Positions 9,627 through 18,304 of a DNA stretch of 64,000 nucleotides are shown here, piece by piece; the first letter of the stretch is position 1, and the number at the start of each line of letters is the position of its first letter. The notes beneath the pieces are model-generated. The model was not told the origin of the DNA. It saw only the letters and a program-made list of their open reading frames with translations, and ran no database searches. The stretch is from Saccharicrinis sp965230625 (GTDB lineage: Bacteria; Bacteroidota; Bacteroidia; Bacteroidales; Marinilabiliaceae). Where the stretch lies: contig CBDDLL010000002.1 of assembly GCA_965230625.1 (NCBI GenBank), positions 806,001-870,000 of the forward strand. Reading direction: 5' to 3'. Position numbers and translations under genes: made by a program.

Positions 9627-11300
9627 ATGAAACGATTATTACCACTGATCCTATTATTGCTAAGTTTAACAGCGCATGCACAAGACCTCCTTATTACTAT
9701 AACCACAGCTAAAAGTATAGGAGAAGAATTCAAATTTGGAGCTTATAGTTTTAATAAAGATATTAATATAAAAGTTGATTTTGGAGATGGGAATTTAAAA
9801 GATTTTACGCCTAGTGTTTATGGTTATCCTGATTGGATTACAGAAATTAAGGGAGAACTAAAAGGACAAACTATTAAGGTTTATGGAAATAAATCTAAAC
9901 TTAAAAAGTGGTCATTGCGTAATTGTAAAATAACAACTCTTGATTTAATTAATTATGCAACATTAGAGTATTTAGATTGTGACAATAACCAATTAACTGT
10001 ATTAGACGTTAGTAATAACAAGGCATTAACCAAATTAAGATGTTCTTCTAACCAACTAACCTCATTGGATGTTAGTATTAATACTGTATTGACAGAATTA
10101 TCTTGTTCTTCGAACCAATTAACTGCATTGGATGTTAGTAATAACAAAGCATTGACATCGTTAAATTGTAGTAAAAACCAACTAAAAGCATTGGATGTTA
10201 GTAATAACAAGGCATTGGAAAGTTTAGGTTGTGGTAATAATCAATTAACCTCTTTGGATGTTAGTAATAACAAGGCATTGGAAAGTTTAGGTAGTGGTAA
10301 TAATCAATTAACCTCTTTGGATGTTAATTATAATACTGCATTGACATCGTTAAGTTGTGACAATAACCAATTAACTGCATTAGATGTTAGTATTAATACT
10401 GCATTGACATCGTTAAGTTGTGACAATAACCAATTAACTTCATTGGATGTTAGTAAGAATAAAGCATTAAAATACTTTCAATGTCAATTTAACCAATTAA
10501 CATCATTGGATGTTAGTATTAATATTGCATTGACATCGTTAAGTTGTGGCAATAATCAATTAACTACTTTGGATGTTAATAAGAATACTAAATTAACATC
10601 GTTAGATTGTAGCAATAATCTATTAACATCATTAGGTGTTAGTAAGAATACAGCATTGGTAGGACTTTACTGTTTTTCTAACCAATTAACCTCATTGGAT
10701 GTTAGTAATAATACTGCATTAAACATATTAAAATGTGAAGAGAACAAATTAAAGTTATCTACTTTACCATTATTTAAAGGTTTCTATACCTACTACCCTC
10801 AGCAATCTCTTTTTATTAAAGAAAATATAGACATAAATACACCACTTGATCTTAGTTCTGAATATATGATAGATGGAAATGTAACCAATTACACTTGGAA
10901 AACTACAAGTGGAACTATCTTAACTGAAGGAGTTGACTATTCATTTGATAACGGTATAACAACATTTATTAAAGAGCAAACAGAACAAGTATATTGCGAA
11001 ATGACATATGTTATGTTTAGCAAATTAATCCTTAAAACAACTGCTGTTAATATTACTATTCCTACTTCTACTATGGATATTGAGGTAAAAAAGAATAAAG
11101 TTTATGGTTTTAACAAAAGTATTTATATTGAAACTGCATCAAACAGTGTTGTATATGTGCGCAATTTAACAGGAAAAACCATTGCGCAACAAAAATGTAT
11201 TTCAGGTACAAATCAGATTCCTGTTTTATACAATGGAATTTATATAGTTACCATTTTAGTTGATGGGCAGACTTATACCCAAAAAGTAGTAGTTAATTAA
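9627..11300 (+). CDS. Secreted leucine-rich-repeat protein with T9SS sorting domain
   Basis: A 557-residue surface protein. The signal peptide (MKRLLPLILLLLSLTAHAQ) is followed by a short beta domain (VDFGDGNLKDF) and about 13 leucine-rich repeats of 21 residues with the pattern LTSLxCxxNQLTSLDVSxNxA, residues ~110-375. Then comes an Ig/PKD-like segment (NYTWKTTSGTILTEG) and a C-terminal type A T9SS sorting domain ending GQTYTQKVVVN. Probably a binding or adhesion protein. The short repeat period and strong DNA similarity suggest expansion by slippage. Monocistronic, followed by a strong terminator. Confidence 0.87.
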   Translation: MKRLLPLILLLLSLTAHAQDLLITITTAKSIGEEFKFGAYSFNKDINIKVDFGDGNLKDFTPSVYGYPDWITEIKGELKGQTIKVYGNKSKLKKWSLRNCKITTLDLINYATLEYLDCDNNQLTVLDVSNNKALTKLRCSSNQLTSLDVSINTVLTELSCSSNQLTALDVSNNKALTSLNCSKNQLKALDVSNNKALESLGCGNNQLTSLDVSNNKALESLGSGNNQLTSLDVNYNTALTSLSCDNNQLTALDVSINTALTSLSCDNNQLTSLDVSKNKALKYFQCQFNQLTSLDVSINIALTSLSCGNNQLTTLDVNKNTKLTSLDCSNNLLTSLGVSKNTALVGLYCFSNQLTSLDVSNNTALNILKCEENKLKLSTLPLFKGFYTYYPQQSLFIKENIDINTPLDLSSEYMIDGNVTNYTWKTTSGTILTEGVDYSFDNGITTFIKEQTEQVYCEMTYVMFSKLILKTTAVNITIPTSTMDIEVKKNKVYGFNKSIYIETASNSVVYVRNLTGKTIAQQKCISGTNQIPVLYNGIYIVTILVDGQTYTQKVVVN

Positions 11301-11326
11301 ACTTCATTGTTTCAACAATAAAAAGC

Positions 11327-11358
11327 AAAAGGTGGTCATTTAGCAGTGATCACCTTTT
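11327..11358 (+). terminator. Rho-independent terminator after the LRR gene
   Basis: AAAAGGTG pairs with CACCTTTT around an inner TCA/TGA stem; the descending arm runs into a T-tract. It sits 27 bases after the stop. Confidence 0.75.
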
Positions 11359-11437
11359 TTTAAACTGGATTTTGCATTGGAATATTGTTATGAACATTGA
11401 AAGTGCAATATATAGAGCCGGGGGTGGCGAGAGGACA

Positions 11438-11477
11438 ACTAGTAGAGAGTTCATAAAGTAATAAAGTCGAAAGTTAA
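11438..11477 (-). repeat. 40-bp dispersed repeat, copy 2
   Basis: Same 40-base unit as 1571-1610 and 59926-59965, in reverse orientation. Similarity continues a little upstream (CTAGGTGGGC here, CTAGGT at the third copy). Confidence 0.75.
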
Positions 11478-11587
11478 AAGCCCACCTAGAAAAAAACAAC
11501 CTAAAACATTGAATACATGTAAAATATGCACACAATAGCTCAATTAGATTTGACTAACCTATTATCTGTTAATTTTTGAACGATATG

Positions 11588-11754
11588 CTAGTGTTAAGTC
11601 AGGTATGGAATTTCGGGTAAGTTGCATTTCTTATTGAATTTTTCAAAAGGAGAAAAAGTAAGCATAGCCGCAGCTAAGTGAGTCTTTTTATCGTGAAGAA
11701 AAATTCAATAAGAAAAATTCTTGGCTCGGCAGGCTATACTTGACTTGACACTAG
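11588..11754. mobile_element. MITE-like palindromic element, family 3
   Basis: About 167 bp with outer inverted ends CTAGTGTTAAGTCAGGTAT and ATACTTGACTTGACACTAG. A second inner inverted pair is TTCTTATTGAATTTTTC with GAAAAATTCAATAAGAA (around 11628 and 11697). No open frame. Together with 11301-11587 it fills the 517-bp gap between the LRR gene and the response regulator. Confidence 0.6.
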
Positions 11755-11817
11755 GTACGGGATTTTTCTTGCGTAGTATAGCCTAAATTGACAAAGTAGT
11801 TTAACTCATGTTTGACA

Positions 11818-12549
11818 TTAGATATTAATAGCTTTTAAAAATGATTCTTTTCTTGTTCGTGCCACAGGAACCGTTTCGCTATTAGCTAGTGTTAAAATTT
11901 CACCTTGTTTTAATTCTATTACATGATCTAAATTTATTAAGTGTGATTTATGCACTCTAAAGAAGTTATATTCGCAAAATAATTCATCATATTCTTTTAT
12001 AGGCTTTGATACTACAATTTTTTGTTTCGAATTAATTAATGAAAAAATGGTATATGTATTATCTGCTTCGCAACGAACAATATCATGTATTTTAATAAAA
12101 TGAACTCCATTAGCAGTTGGAAGAGCAATTTTTGATTGTGCAGTTATCTTTTTGCGAGTTAGTAAAGCTACTTGTTCTTCTATTGTATGAAGCCTTAGAT
12201 TTTTTTCGGCTTTCTCTACTGCTACAATCAGTTCATCTGGATTAACTGGTTTTAGAAGGTAATCAATTGCACTTAGTTTTATTGCTTTTAGTGAATACAT
12301 ATCATGTGCTGTAACAAATATGATCATAAAGTCAATACTTTCAAGTTGGTTTAACAAATCAAATGCAGTACCATCCTCCATTTCTACATCCAAAAAAATC
12401 AAGCTAGGATTATTCTGCTCTATAGTTCTTTTAGCAGATTCTACTCCATTTGCTTCTGCCATGATATTTATCTGAGGACAAAAAAGAGTTAAAAAATTTC
12501 TTAAAGTTTTTCTGCTATCTGCTTGGTCATCTATTATAATACAATTCAC
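11818..12549 (-). CDS. LytTR-family response regulator
   Basis: DNA-binding response regulator: an N-terminal receiver domain (VNCIIIDDQADS acidic pocket; phosphoacceptor Asp in LIFLDVEMEDG; Lys in YLLKPV) and a C-terminal LytTR domain (KIALPTANGVHFI to the end). The open frame extends back to 12612, but that would overlap the upstream kinase by 52 bases and add residues outside the receiver fold. The GTG at 12549, 11 bases after the kinase stop, puts the start exactly at the first receiver strand and is preferred. Forms an operon with the LytS-type kinase just upstream, its probable phosphodonor. Target genes are not evident. Confidence 0.87.
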   Translation of the reverse strand: MNCIIIDDQADSRKTLRNFLTLFCPQINIMAEANGVESAKRTIEQNNPSLIFLDVEMEDGTAFDLLNQLESIDFMIIFVTAHDMYSLKAIKLSAIDYLLKPVNPDELIVAVEKAEKNLRLHTIEEQVALLTRKKITAQSKIALPTANGVHFIKIHDIVRCEADNTYTIFSLINSKQKIVVSKPIKEYDELFCEYNFFRVHKSHLINLDHVIELKQGEILTLANSETVPVARTRKESFLKAINI

Positions 12550-12560
12550 TGTAATATGGT

Positions 12561-15155
12561 TTAGGTAGTTAAAAAGTAAGGAATATCCATTAACACCTTT
12601 GTTCCTGGACAATTCGTATTATTCTCATCTAAATTTTCAACTTTAATACTAAGTTCTTGCTTAAATTTATTCTGATACAAATCTAATCTTTCTTTAGTCA
12701 ACTTTGTTCCTATTCCCTTGTGTCTTACGCTATCTTTAATTGTTTTGTTATAACCATTGCCATTATCTGTAATTTCGCACTTAATTATATTTTCTTCTTT
12801 ATCTTTTAATGTAAAACTAATAGTTAACTTTTTATCGATATTCGCTTTTGGAAAACCGTGTATCAATGCATTTTCGATAAATGGTTGAGTCATAAATGAA
12901 GGAACCTTAATACATGTTTCATCAATATCATCGCATATATTAATAAAATACTCAAATGAATAGTTATGCCTATGTCGTTCAAGATTTAAATATAGATTAA
13001 GGAGTTCTATTTCATCAGATAAACATATTAATTCGTTACGGGTACTGTTTAGTATAAGCCGCATTAGTTTAGAAAATTCAGATAAAAAAATGGCAGCATT
13101 TTTAATATTGTTTTCAGAAATATATGCTTGAACCGAGTTTAAGCCATTAAAAATAAAATGCGGATCAAACTGGATCCTAAGCAACTTGTTTTCTATATCT
13201 AGCTTTTGATTTATTAGCTTTTGTTCTTTTTTACTTTGTTTTGACTTTAACTTTAAATAAACCATAACCCCAATAAGGAGTATTACAATTATACATGTTA
13301 ACAATAATGCAACTTGATATCGCTTATTTTCTATTTCCAGCGCCTGACTATTATTGGTTTGCTCTAAATTATCTATTTTAAGCTCGTTTTGCGCTATATA
13401 ATGTTTTGCTTCAATAAGTGCAATCTCTTTCTTTTGGACTTCGTTTGAATATTTGGTTTGTAATTTGAACTTTTGTTCCTGTATTTCAAATACTTTCCTA
13501 TAATTATTCAATTCTTTATAAACTTCAGTCTGTAATTCAAGAGCTTCTAAAGCTAGTATTTGCGACCCCAATTTAGAAGATTTTTCATAGCATTTATTAA
13601 GATGTTTTATTGCTTCGGAATATTCCTTTTGTCGTTGAAGAACTAGCGCTATCTCCTTGTATACCTGAGCAATTTTTATTCCGGCATTTATTTCATTAAA
13701 GATATCAAATGCCTTAGTAAAATACTGCTTAGATATGCTTAGTTTTTTTTCTTTTAATTCTATTCTTCCTAACTCAAGGTAGGAAGTACCTATTGATAAC
13801 TTCTGGTTGTATTGTGATTTATAATCAATAACCTTTTGAAGCATTTCTTTTGCCCTGTTATACTTGTTCATAGCTGTATAACATGCAGCAATACCAATCC
13901 AGCTATCCATTAATGTATTAATCCGCTTTTCTATTTCTCTAATTTCTGCCGATTTCCAATAATATTTTAAAGCATTTTTATAATTTTTTTGTGCAAAATA
14001 AACATCTCCAATATTGGCAAATACATTAGATAGATCGATTGTACTATCCATTCTTTCAAATATGACCATAGCCTTTAGCTGATAATCTAACGCTTTAGCC
14101 AAATCTCCCTTATCTTTAAACAAATTACCTACATTAGCATTTAAAATGGCTTTATTATACATACTTAATGAGTTAGAAAAGGAATCCAATACTTTTAGTG
14201 AATTGTTAAAATATTCTTCTGCTTTTTGAGTTTCTCCCATAATAAGGTATAACTGCCCCAAATTATCTAAAGAAGAAGCAATTCCTGTTTTAAAGCTTAG
14301 CGCTTTAAATGATTCTAGTGCCTCAATATATTTTTTATGTGCTTTCACATAATCTCCAATTGTTTTAAAATACATACCTTCAAGTTCAACGTATCGAACT
14401 TGTAATTTTGCATATTTACCACTATATGCCATTTCCTTTCCCTTCTCAATTAAACAATAAGCCGAATCGGGATTAATCTCTAGCAGAGGTTCTACCTGCT
14501 TCATCACTTCTACAGCTTTTTTTAAAGCAGAATCTTTATAAAAAGGTGTGTCTTTTTTATACTTCTTTAGGTATTTATAATTGTATTTATCTGTAATTCT
14601 CACAAGAAAATCTTTGCTAAATGCAGTATTTTCAATTTCCTTATGGAATTCAGGGAATTCTTTAAGTACAACTTTTAACTTTTCCTGATATTCTTTATTT
14701 TTCTTTAAGTAGTTTTCCTTATTCAAGGAACCTACATCCAGATTACTGCAAAGCTCTATTAACTTTTTATCTTTTTGCGCAAAATAATGAATTCCAGAGT
14801 TATCACTAAAAGACAATATATCTACTACGCTACCATCTAAAAGATATTTTAAAAATAGCTTTTTACTCTCCTCACCTATTTTAATTGTTTTGGAAATATA
14901 ATACTGATCATTGGCACATTTATATGAAGAAATTTCATCTGGACCATATAAGGTTGGTTCACCTGTATCACTTAGTTTAAAAACACAGGATGTATATTTT
15001 TTTATTTCTGTTTCTTCTTGAATTAAACCACAAACTTTTTCTCCTTTATTTGTTACTATATATCCTTTTACAAATTTTTCTTGGCCAAAACCATCCGAAA
15101 TAATCAAGAATATTGTAATAAATAATAAATATATTTCCCTTGGTATTGTTCTCAT
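12561..15155 (-). CDS. TPR-containing LytS-type sensor histidine kinase
   Basis: Membrane sensor, about 864 residues from the ATG at 15155, chosen because a signal peptide (REIYLLFITIFLIISDGFG) follows directly; an earlier in-frame ATG is at 15182. A periplasmic N-terminal ~130-residue domain of unknown type (VKGYIVTNKGEKVCGLI) is followed by an array of tetratricopeptide repeats (e.g. LDNLGQLYLIMGETQKAEEY), a coiled segment, one membrane helix (VALLLTCIIVILLIGVMVYL) and a HisKA_7TM/LytS-type kinase core with the phosphoacceptor His in FDPHFIFNGLNS and an ATPase domain (DNGNGYN). Paired with the LytTR regulator downstream. Confidence 0.87.
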   Translation of the reverse strand: MRTIPREIYLLFITIFLIISDGFGQEKFVKGYIVTNKGEKVCGLIQEETEIKKYTSCVFKLSDTGEPTLYGPDEISSYKCANDQYYISKTIKIGEESKKLFLKYLLDGSVVDILSFSDNSGIHYFAQKDKKLIELCSNLDVGSLNKENYLKKNKEYQEKLKVVLKEFPEFHKEIENTAFSKDFLVRITDKYNYKYLKKYKKDTPFYKDSALKKAVEVMKQVEPLLEINPDSAYCLIEKGKEMAYSGKYAKLQVRYVELEGMYFKTIGDYVKAHKKYIEALESFKALSFKTGIASSLDNLGQLYLIMGETQKAEEYFNNSLKVLDSFSNSLSMYNKAILNANVGNLFKDKGDLAKALDYQLKAMVIFERMDSTIDLSNVFANIGDVYFAQKNYKNALKYYWKSAEIREIEKRINTLMDSWIGIAACYTAMNKYNRAKEMLQKVIDYKSQYNQKLSIGTSYLELGRIELKEKKLSISKQYFTKAFDIFNEINAGIKIAQVYKEIALVLQRQKEYSEAIKHLNKCYEKSSKLGSQILALEALELQTEVYKELNNYRKVFEIQEQKFKLQTKYSNEVQKKEIALIEAKHYIAQNELKIDNLEQTNNSQALEIENKRYQVALLLTCIIVILLIGVMVYLKLKSKQSKKEQKLINQKLDIENKLLRIQFDPHFIFNGLNSVQAYISENNIKNAAIFLSEFSKLMRLILNSTRNELICLSDEIELLNLYLNLERHRHNYSFEYFINICDDIDETCIKVPSFMTQPFIENALIHGFPKANIDKKLTISFTLKDKEENIIKCEITDNGNGYNKTIKDSVRHKGIGTKLTKERLDLYQNKFKQELSIKVENLDENNTNCPGTKVLMDIPYFLTT

Positions 15156-15224
15156 AAGTAAATAAATCTTTCTTAGAATCAATATTATAATGCGAACATC
15201 AAATTCGTTATATGATTAAATATT

Positions 15225-15842
15225 TTATGTAAACATCCCTTGTAATCCAGAAATGTGGTAAGCTAATATTCGCATATATATATCAGCAAAATCATTTTTA
15301 TTATCACACAATAGTAATCCTTGCTTAATGAGAATTAATACATTGTGGGTTAACTGTGGAAAAATATGACGTAAACTTTTATTGATCGTTAATTGATAAC
15401 GCTCTATAATTGAATCCACAATTATATTCATACCTGTAACAAATTCTCCAGCTAAATCATAACTAAATTTACTAAATATTGTACCTTCACAGTCAGATAA
15501 CAGAATTATAGCCTTTAACCGATTTTCGAAGACATAATCAATCATTTTATTTCGCACTTTTAAAAATCCTTCATCTTTTAGAAGACATTCTGTATTTTTA
15601 CCAACTGAGTATTTAATTCCACTTTGTATCCTGACCTTGAACTCATTAGAAAAGTCCGCTGTAACTAAAGAATAGAACAAGTCTTCCTTATTTCGATAAT
15701 ACTTGTACAAATTACCTACAGAATATTTAGCCCTGTCAGCCACCATTTTCATAGTAGTTTTCATATAACCATTTTCCGCAAAGCAATGCAGTGCTGCATT
15801 ATCAATAGTAATCTTAACCTCTTTTTTTAAAGTTTGTACCAT
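15225..15842 (-). CDS. TetR/AcrR-family transcriptional regulator
   Basis: A 205-residue one-component regulator. The N-terminal helix-turn-helix (ITIDNAALHCFAENGYMKTT, then VADRAKYSVGNLYKYYRNKE) is a standard TetR DNA-binding domain; the rest is a helical ligand-binding domain with no recognisable ligand. The frame is open to 16013, but the ATG at 15842 starts 15 residues before the first TetR helix and is preferred; the extra upstream residues are unlike any TetR protein. A degenerate second copy of its C-terminal two-thirds lies at 16302-16755. No obvious target gene is adjacent. Confidence 0.85.
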   Translation of the reverse strand: MVQTLKKEVKITIDNAALHCFAENGYMKTTMKMVADRAKYSVGNLYKYYRNKEDLFYSLVTADFSNEFKVRIQSGIKYSVGKNTECLLKDEGFLKVRNKMIDYVFENRLKAIILLSDCEGTIFSKFSYDLAGEFVTGMNIIVDSIIERYQLTINKSLRHIFPQLTHNVLILIKQGLLLCDNKNDFADIYMRILAYHISGLQGMFT

Positions 15843-16062
15843 TTGTAAAATGAATATTAAATTCACTTTTGTAAAAGTAATATCATTTCTGTAATACCAA
15901 CTAACTTTTATTCTTAATTTTATTTTAAAACAAAGAAAAACATTATATAGTTTCCTTATTATAAATAAAATCACTTGTGTCCGGTAAAAAGTAACTGGGC
16001 AGAACATTTTCACGAACTACCCTGTTTGTCTACTTTTGAGTTATTACACAAAAAATTAAGAC

Positions 16063-16185
16063 ATGAGTAAAAGTACAAATTTTAGTGGACAGCCTATATT
16101 TAATCAGCTGTTAACGTTCATTAACAAGAGTGAGATTGGAAAAATAGCGAAGAAACATGGTAACAAACGCTGCGTGAAGAAGTGA
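16063..16185 (+). pseudogene. N-terminal fragment of an IS4-type (DUF4372) transposase
   Basis: Forty codons starting MSKSTNFSGQPIFNQLL and continuing FINKSEIGKIAKKHG, the characteristic N-terminus of Bacteroidota IS4-family transposases with a DUF4372 domain. The frame stops at 16185 and no DDE catalytic portion follows, so this is only a remnant. It sits between the TetR gene and its degenerate copy, suggesting past insertion and deletion here. A short hairpin (AACAGC/GCTGTT) at 16220-16240 may be part of the same remnant. Confidence 0.75.
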
Positions 16186-16301
16186 ACTATCTTGGGACAA
16201 GCACATAGGCATCGTTCAAATAGAACAGCTTACGCTGTTCACATCTCTGGTGCAAGTACCATGCAAACCTCTGGGAATTAAACCCAATTAGATTAAAAAC
16301 T

Positions 16302-16755
16302 TTACAAAAACATCCTTTTTAATTCAGAAATGTGGTAGGTTAGTATTCGCATATATACTTCAGCAAAATCTTTTTTTTATCACATAGTAATAATCCTTGC
16401 TTAATGAGAATTAATATATTGTGGACCAACTGTTGAAAAATTTGACATAAACTCTTAATGATAGTTAATTGATAACGCCTACAACTGAATCCACAATTAT
16501 ATTCATACCTGTAGCAAATTCTTCGGCTAAACAATAATTAAATTCACTAAACATAATACCCTCACAGTCTGATAACTAAATGATAGCCTTTAGTTGATTT
16601 TTAAAACATAATCAATCATTTTATTTCGCACCTTTAAAAATCCTTCATCCTTAAGAACATTTTCAGGATTTTTATCAACTGAATATTTAATACCCGCCTT
16701 GCATCCTGGCTTTAAACTCATTAGCAAAATCCACTGCAACTAAAGTACAAAACAA
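16302..16755 (-). pseudogene. Degenerate copy of the adjacent TetR regulator
   Basis: The DNA from 16291 to about 16755 aligns with 15214-15700 almost end to end, covering the C-terminal two-thirds of the TetR gene, with many substitutions, small indels and stop codons. Conserved patches include the stretch encoding LILIKQGLLLCD and RYQLTI. The DNA-binding N-terminus is missing. Downstream, 16756-17051 is unassigned: it holds a relatively GC-rich patch around 16960-17030 that I could not identify. Confidence 0.8.
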
Positions 16756-17051
16756 ATCACTGATTATAAGAACAATTGCCAATCACCTGACACTTTCCTA
16801 TCAATTCACAAGAAAGTTGATGCGGGATACACTCCTTGACTTTACTGCTATCTCAGCTATTATTTTTATACAATTTTGAGCTAAATCCGCCAATCCAGAT
16901 AGTTTCATGATCAAAAATACTTTCTAAAAAAAGCAAATGCCTCGATAAGTACATGGGAAGAGCAGTAAGCGCTCTGGATGTAGTTCAACTTGGACGCCTC
17001 GCTGGGCCGTGCCGATCGCTCAGTGTCCTATTCATTGTGTATTCTCATTTT

Positions 17052-17588
17052 TTACCAAATTTTTGGCAATAAAAACGGCGTATTCTTCTTATATTCCTCA
17101 TACTCTTTCCCAAAACGTAATTGCAATTCCTTTTCTTCAATAAATTTGTGGTAAATAGTTCCAACAGCGAACCCTAAAAACATACATATTATTCCAATAA
17201 CAGTGTTGTCTATCAAAGTTCCAATACCTAAGTAATAAAAAATTGCTCCAAATTCAATTGGATTTCTGCATAGTTTATATGGTCCATTTGTAACTAATTT
17301 TTCTGTTGGTGCATTTACCGCAGGAGTTCCTTGCCCCATTTTCCATTGAAAGAAAGTCGTCCAGAATAAAAAGAATAATCCCAATGGAATACATATTAAT
17401 ACTATTGTCCACTCTAATGTTGCATTATTAATTGTAAAAAAATAATTTTCTACCACTCTGCCCAAAAATATAAAAACTGCAGGTAAAATGACTAAAAAGA
17501 ATATTCCTCCTAATATCAACGAAATGAGTTTATATGATTTAGAGTTTATTCTTTTGTGAAATCTTAAAAGGTATTCAAAGTATTTCAT
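17052..17588 (-). CDS. Isoprenylcysteine carboxyl methyltransferase-like membrane protein
   Basis: A 178-residue integral membrane protein of the ICMT / phospholipid methyltransferase group. Four hydrophobic segments are visible (e.g. LILGGIFFLVILPAVFIFLG and WTIVLICIPLGLFFLFW). The C-terminal signature is GPYKLCRNPIEFGAIFYYLG followed by EEKELQLRFGKEYEEYKKNT, the cofactor-binding end of the family. Bacterial members probably methylate small or lipid substrates with S-adenosylmethionine; the substrate is unknown. Standard length. Neighbours are decayed genes, so this may be a survivor of a degrading region. Confidence 0.85.
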   Translation of the reverse strand: MKYFEYLLRFHKRINSKSYKLISLILGGIFFLVILPAVFIFLGRVVENYFFTINNATLEWTIVLICIPLGLFFLFWTTFFQWKMGQGTPAVNAPTEKLVTNGPYKLCRNPIEFGAIFYYLGIGTLIDNTVIGIICMFLGFAVGTIYHKFIEEKELQLRFGKEYEEYKKNTPFLLPKIW

Positions 17589-17681
17589 AATGTATTTTCT
17601 TATATTAGTTATATTGTTAATAATATTTCATAAATCTGATTGATCCAAAATTGCACAGTATAGTAGAGCCTGATAGTCTAA

Positions 17682-17894
17682 TCAAATTACTGTGATTAAA
17701 AGTAACAATAATAAGTAAACTATCAGCGTCCCTTCTTCTTCGCCAATTGGTACTCCTGCAAGTCTTAATGTTTGAATATCTCTGTAAATTGTTCTTTTCG
17801 TAACTTCAAACCGTTCAGCTATTTCGCGAACGGTTATCAGTTGTTTAGATTAAAGTTGTATAAGTATGCTTGTTAGTCTGTCAAGTCTATTCAT
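17682..17894 (-). pseudogene. Broken YafY/WYL-type HTH regulator (N-terminus only)
   Basis: Reading the complement from 17894 gives MNRLDRLTSILIQL, a stop codon, then SKQLITVREIAERFEVTKRT and IYRDIQTLRLAGVPIGEEEG. This is the N-terminal HTH_11 domain of YafY-type regulators, with one in-frame TAA where family members have Gln. After the GEEEG motif (about 17727) similarity ends and the WYL domain is missing. The flanking stretches 17589-17681 and 17895-18164 hold nothing else recognisable. Confidence 0.78.
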
Positions 17895-18164
17895 TATATC
17901 TATCGTGTTTTCTTAAATTGTATTGTATATAACTAATAATGCCCAAAGTCTCGATTTTATTAGAATATGTACACAAACTTTTCAGCCGACCATTCAACTA
18001 AGTCAGTAAATAAAAGTGACTGGAACGGGGACACTCTTTTTGAAATTACGATAATCTGAAAAGAATACTGAAATTGTCATAGATAAAAGTCTGTTATCTT
18101 CATCTTTCATGTAAATAAACTCTTTTTTGCCAGTTTTTCGTCCATCTGATTATCAACTAAAAAA

Positions 18165-18206
18165 AAGGATGCAATAGTTGAGTATTTAGCCCAATATTAC
18201 ATCCTT
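18165..18206 (-). terminator. Hairpin downstream of sucC
   Basis: AAGGATG pairs with CATCCTT, extended by an AT-rich inner stem, about 100 bases after the sucC stop. An A-tract precedes it, giving a U-tract on the sucC transcript. Confidence 0.6.
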
Positions 18207-18304
18207 ATATTTTCAAACTATTCGAAAAATAGATAGTTTTTCAGTGCCCTCGTCATCAGCTTAGTCTTTTTTTGCCACCTAAAATGCCGAAATACTGCCT
18301 AAAG

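Noticed and set aside
11350..11535. 61-codon minus-strand open frame with the same NFRLYYFMNSLLV peptide
   Set aside because: Overlaps the terminator and the dispersed repeat; no start context. Treated as a repeat, not a gene.
16201..16290. Possible group II intron end or small RNA (hairpin AACAGC/GCTGTT and nearby bases)
   Set aside because: The domain V consensus is not present and no reverse transcriptase is nearby; more likely IS remnant.
16960..17035. GC-rich patch that might be a tRNA or rRNA piece
   Set aside because: No cloverleaf, no T-loop GTTCRANNC and no rRNA signature could be found.
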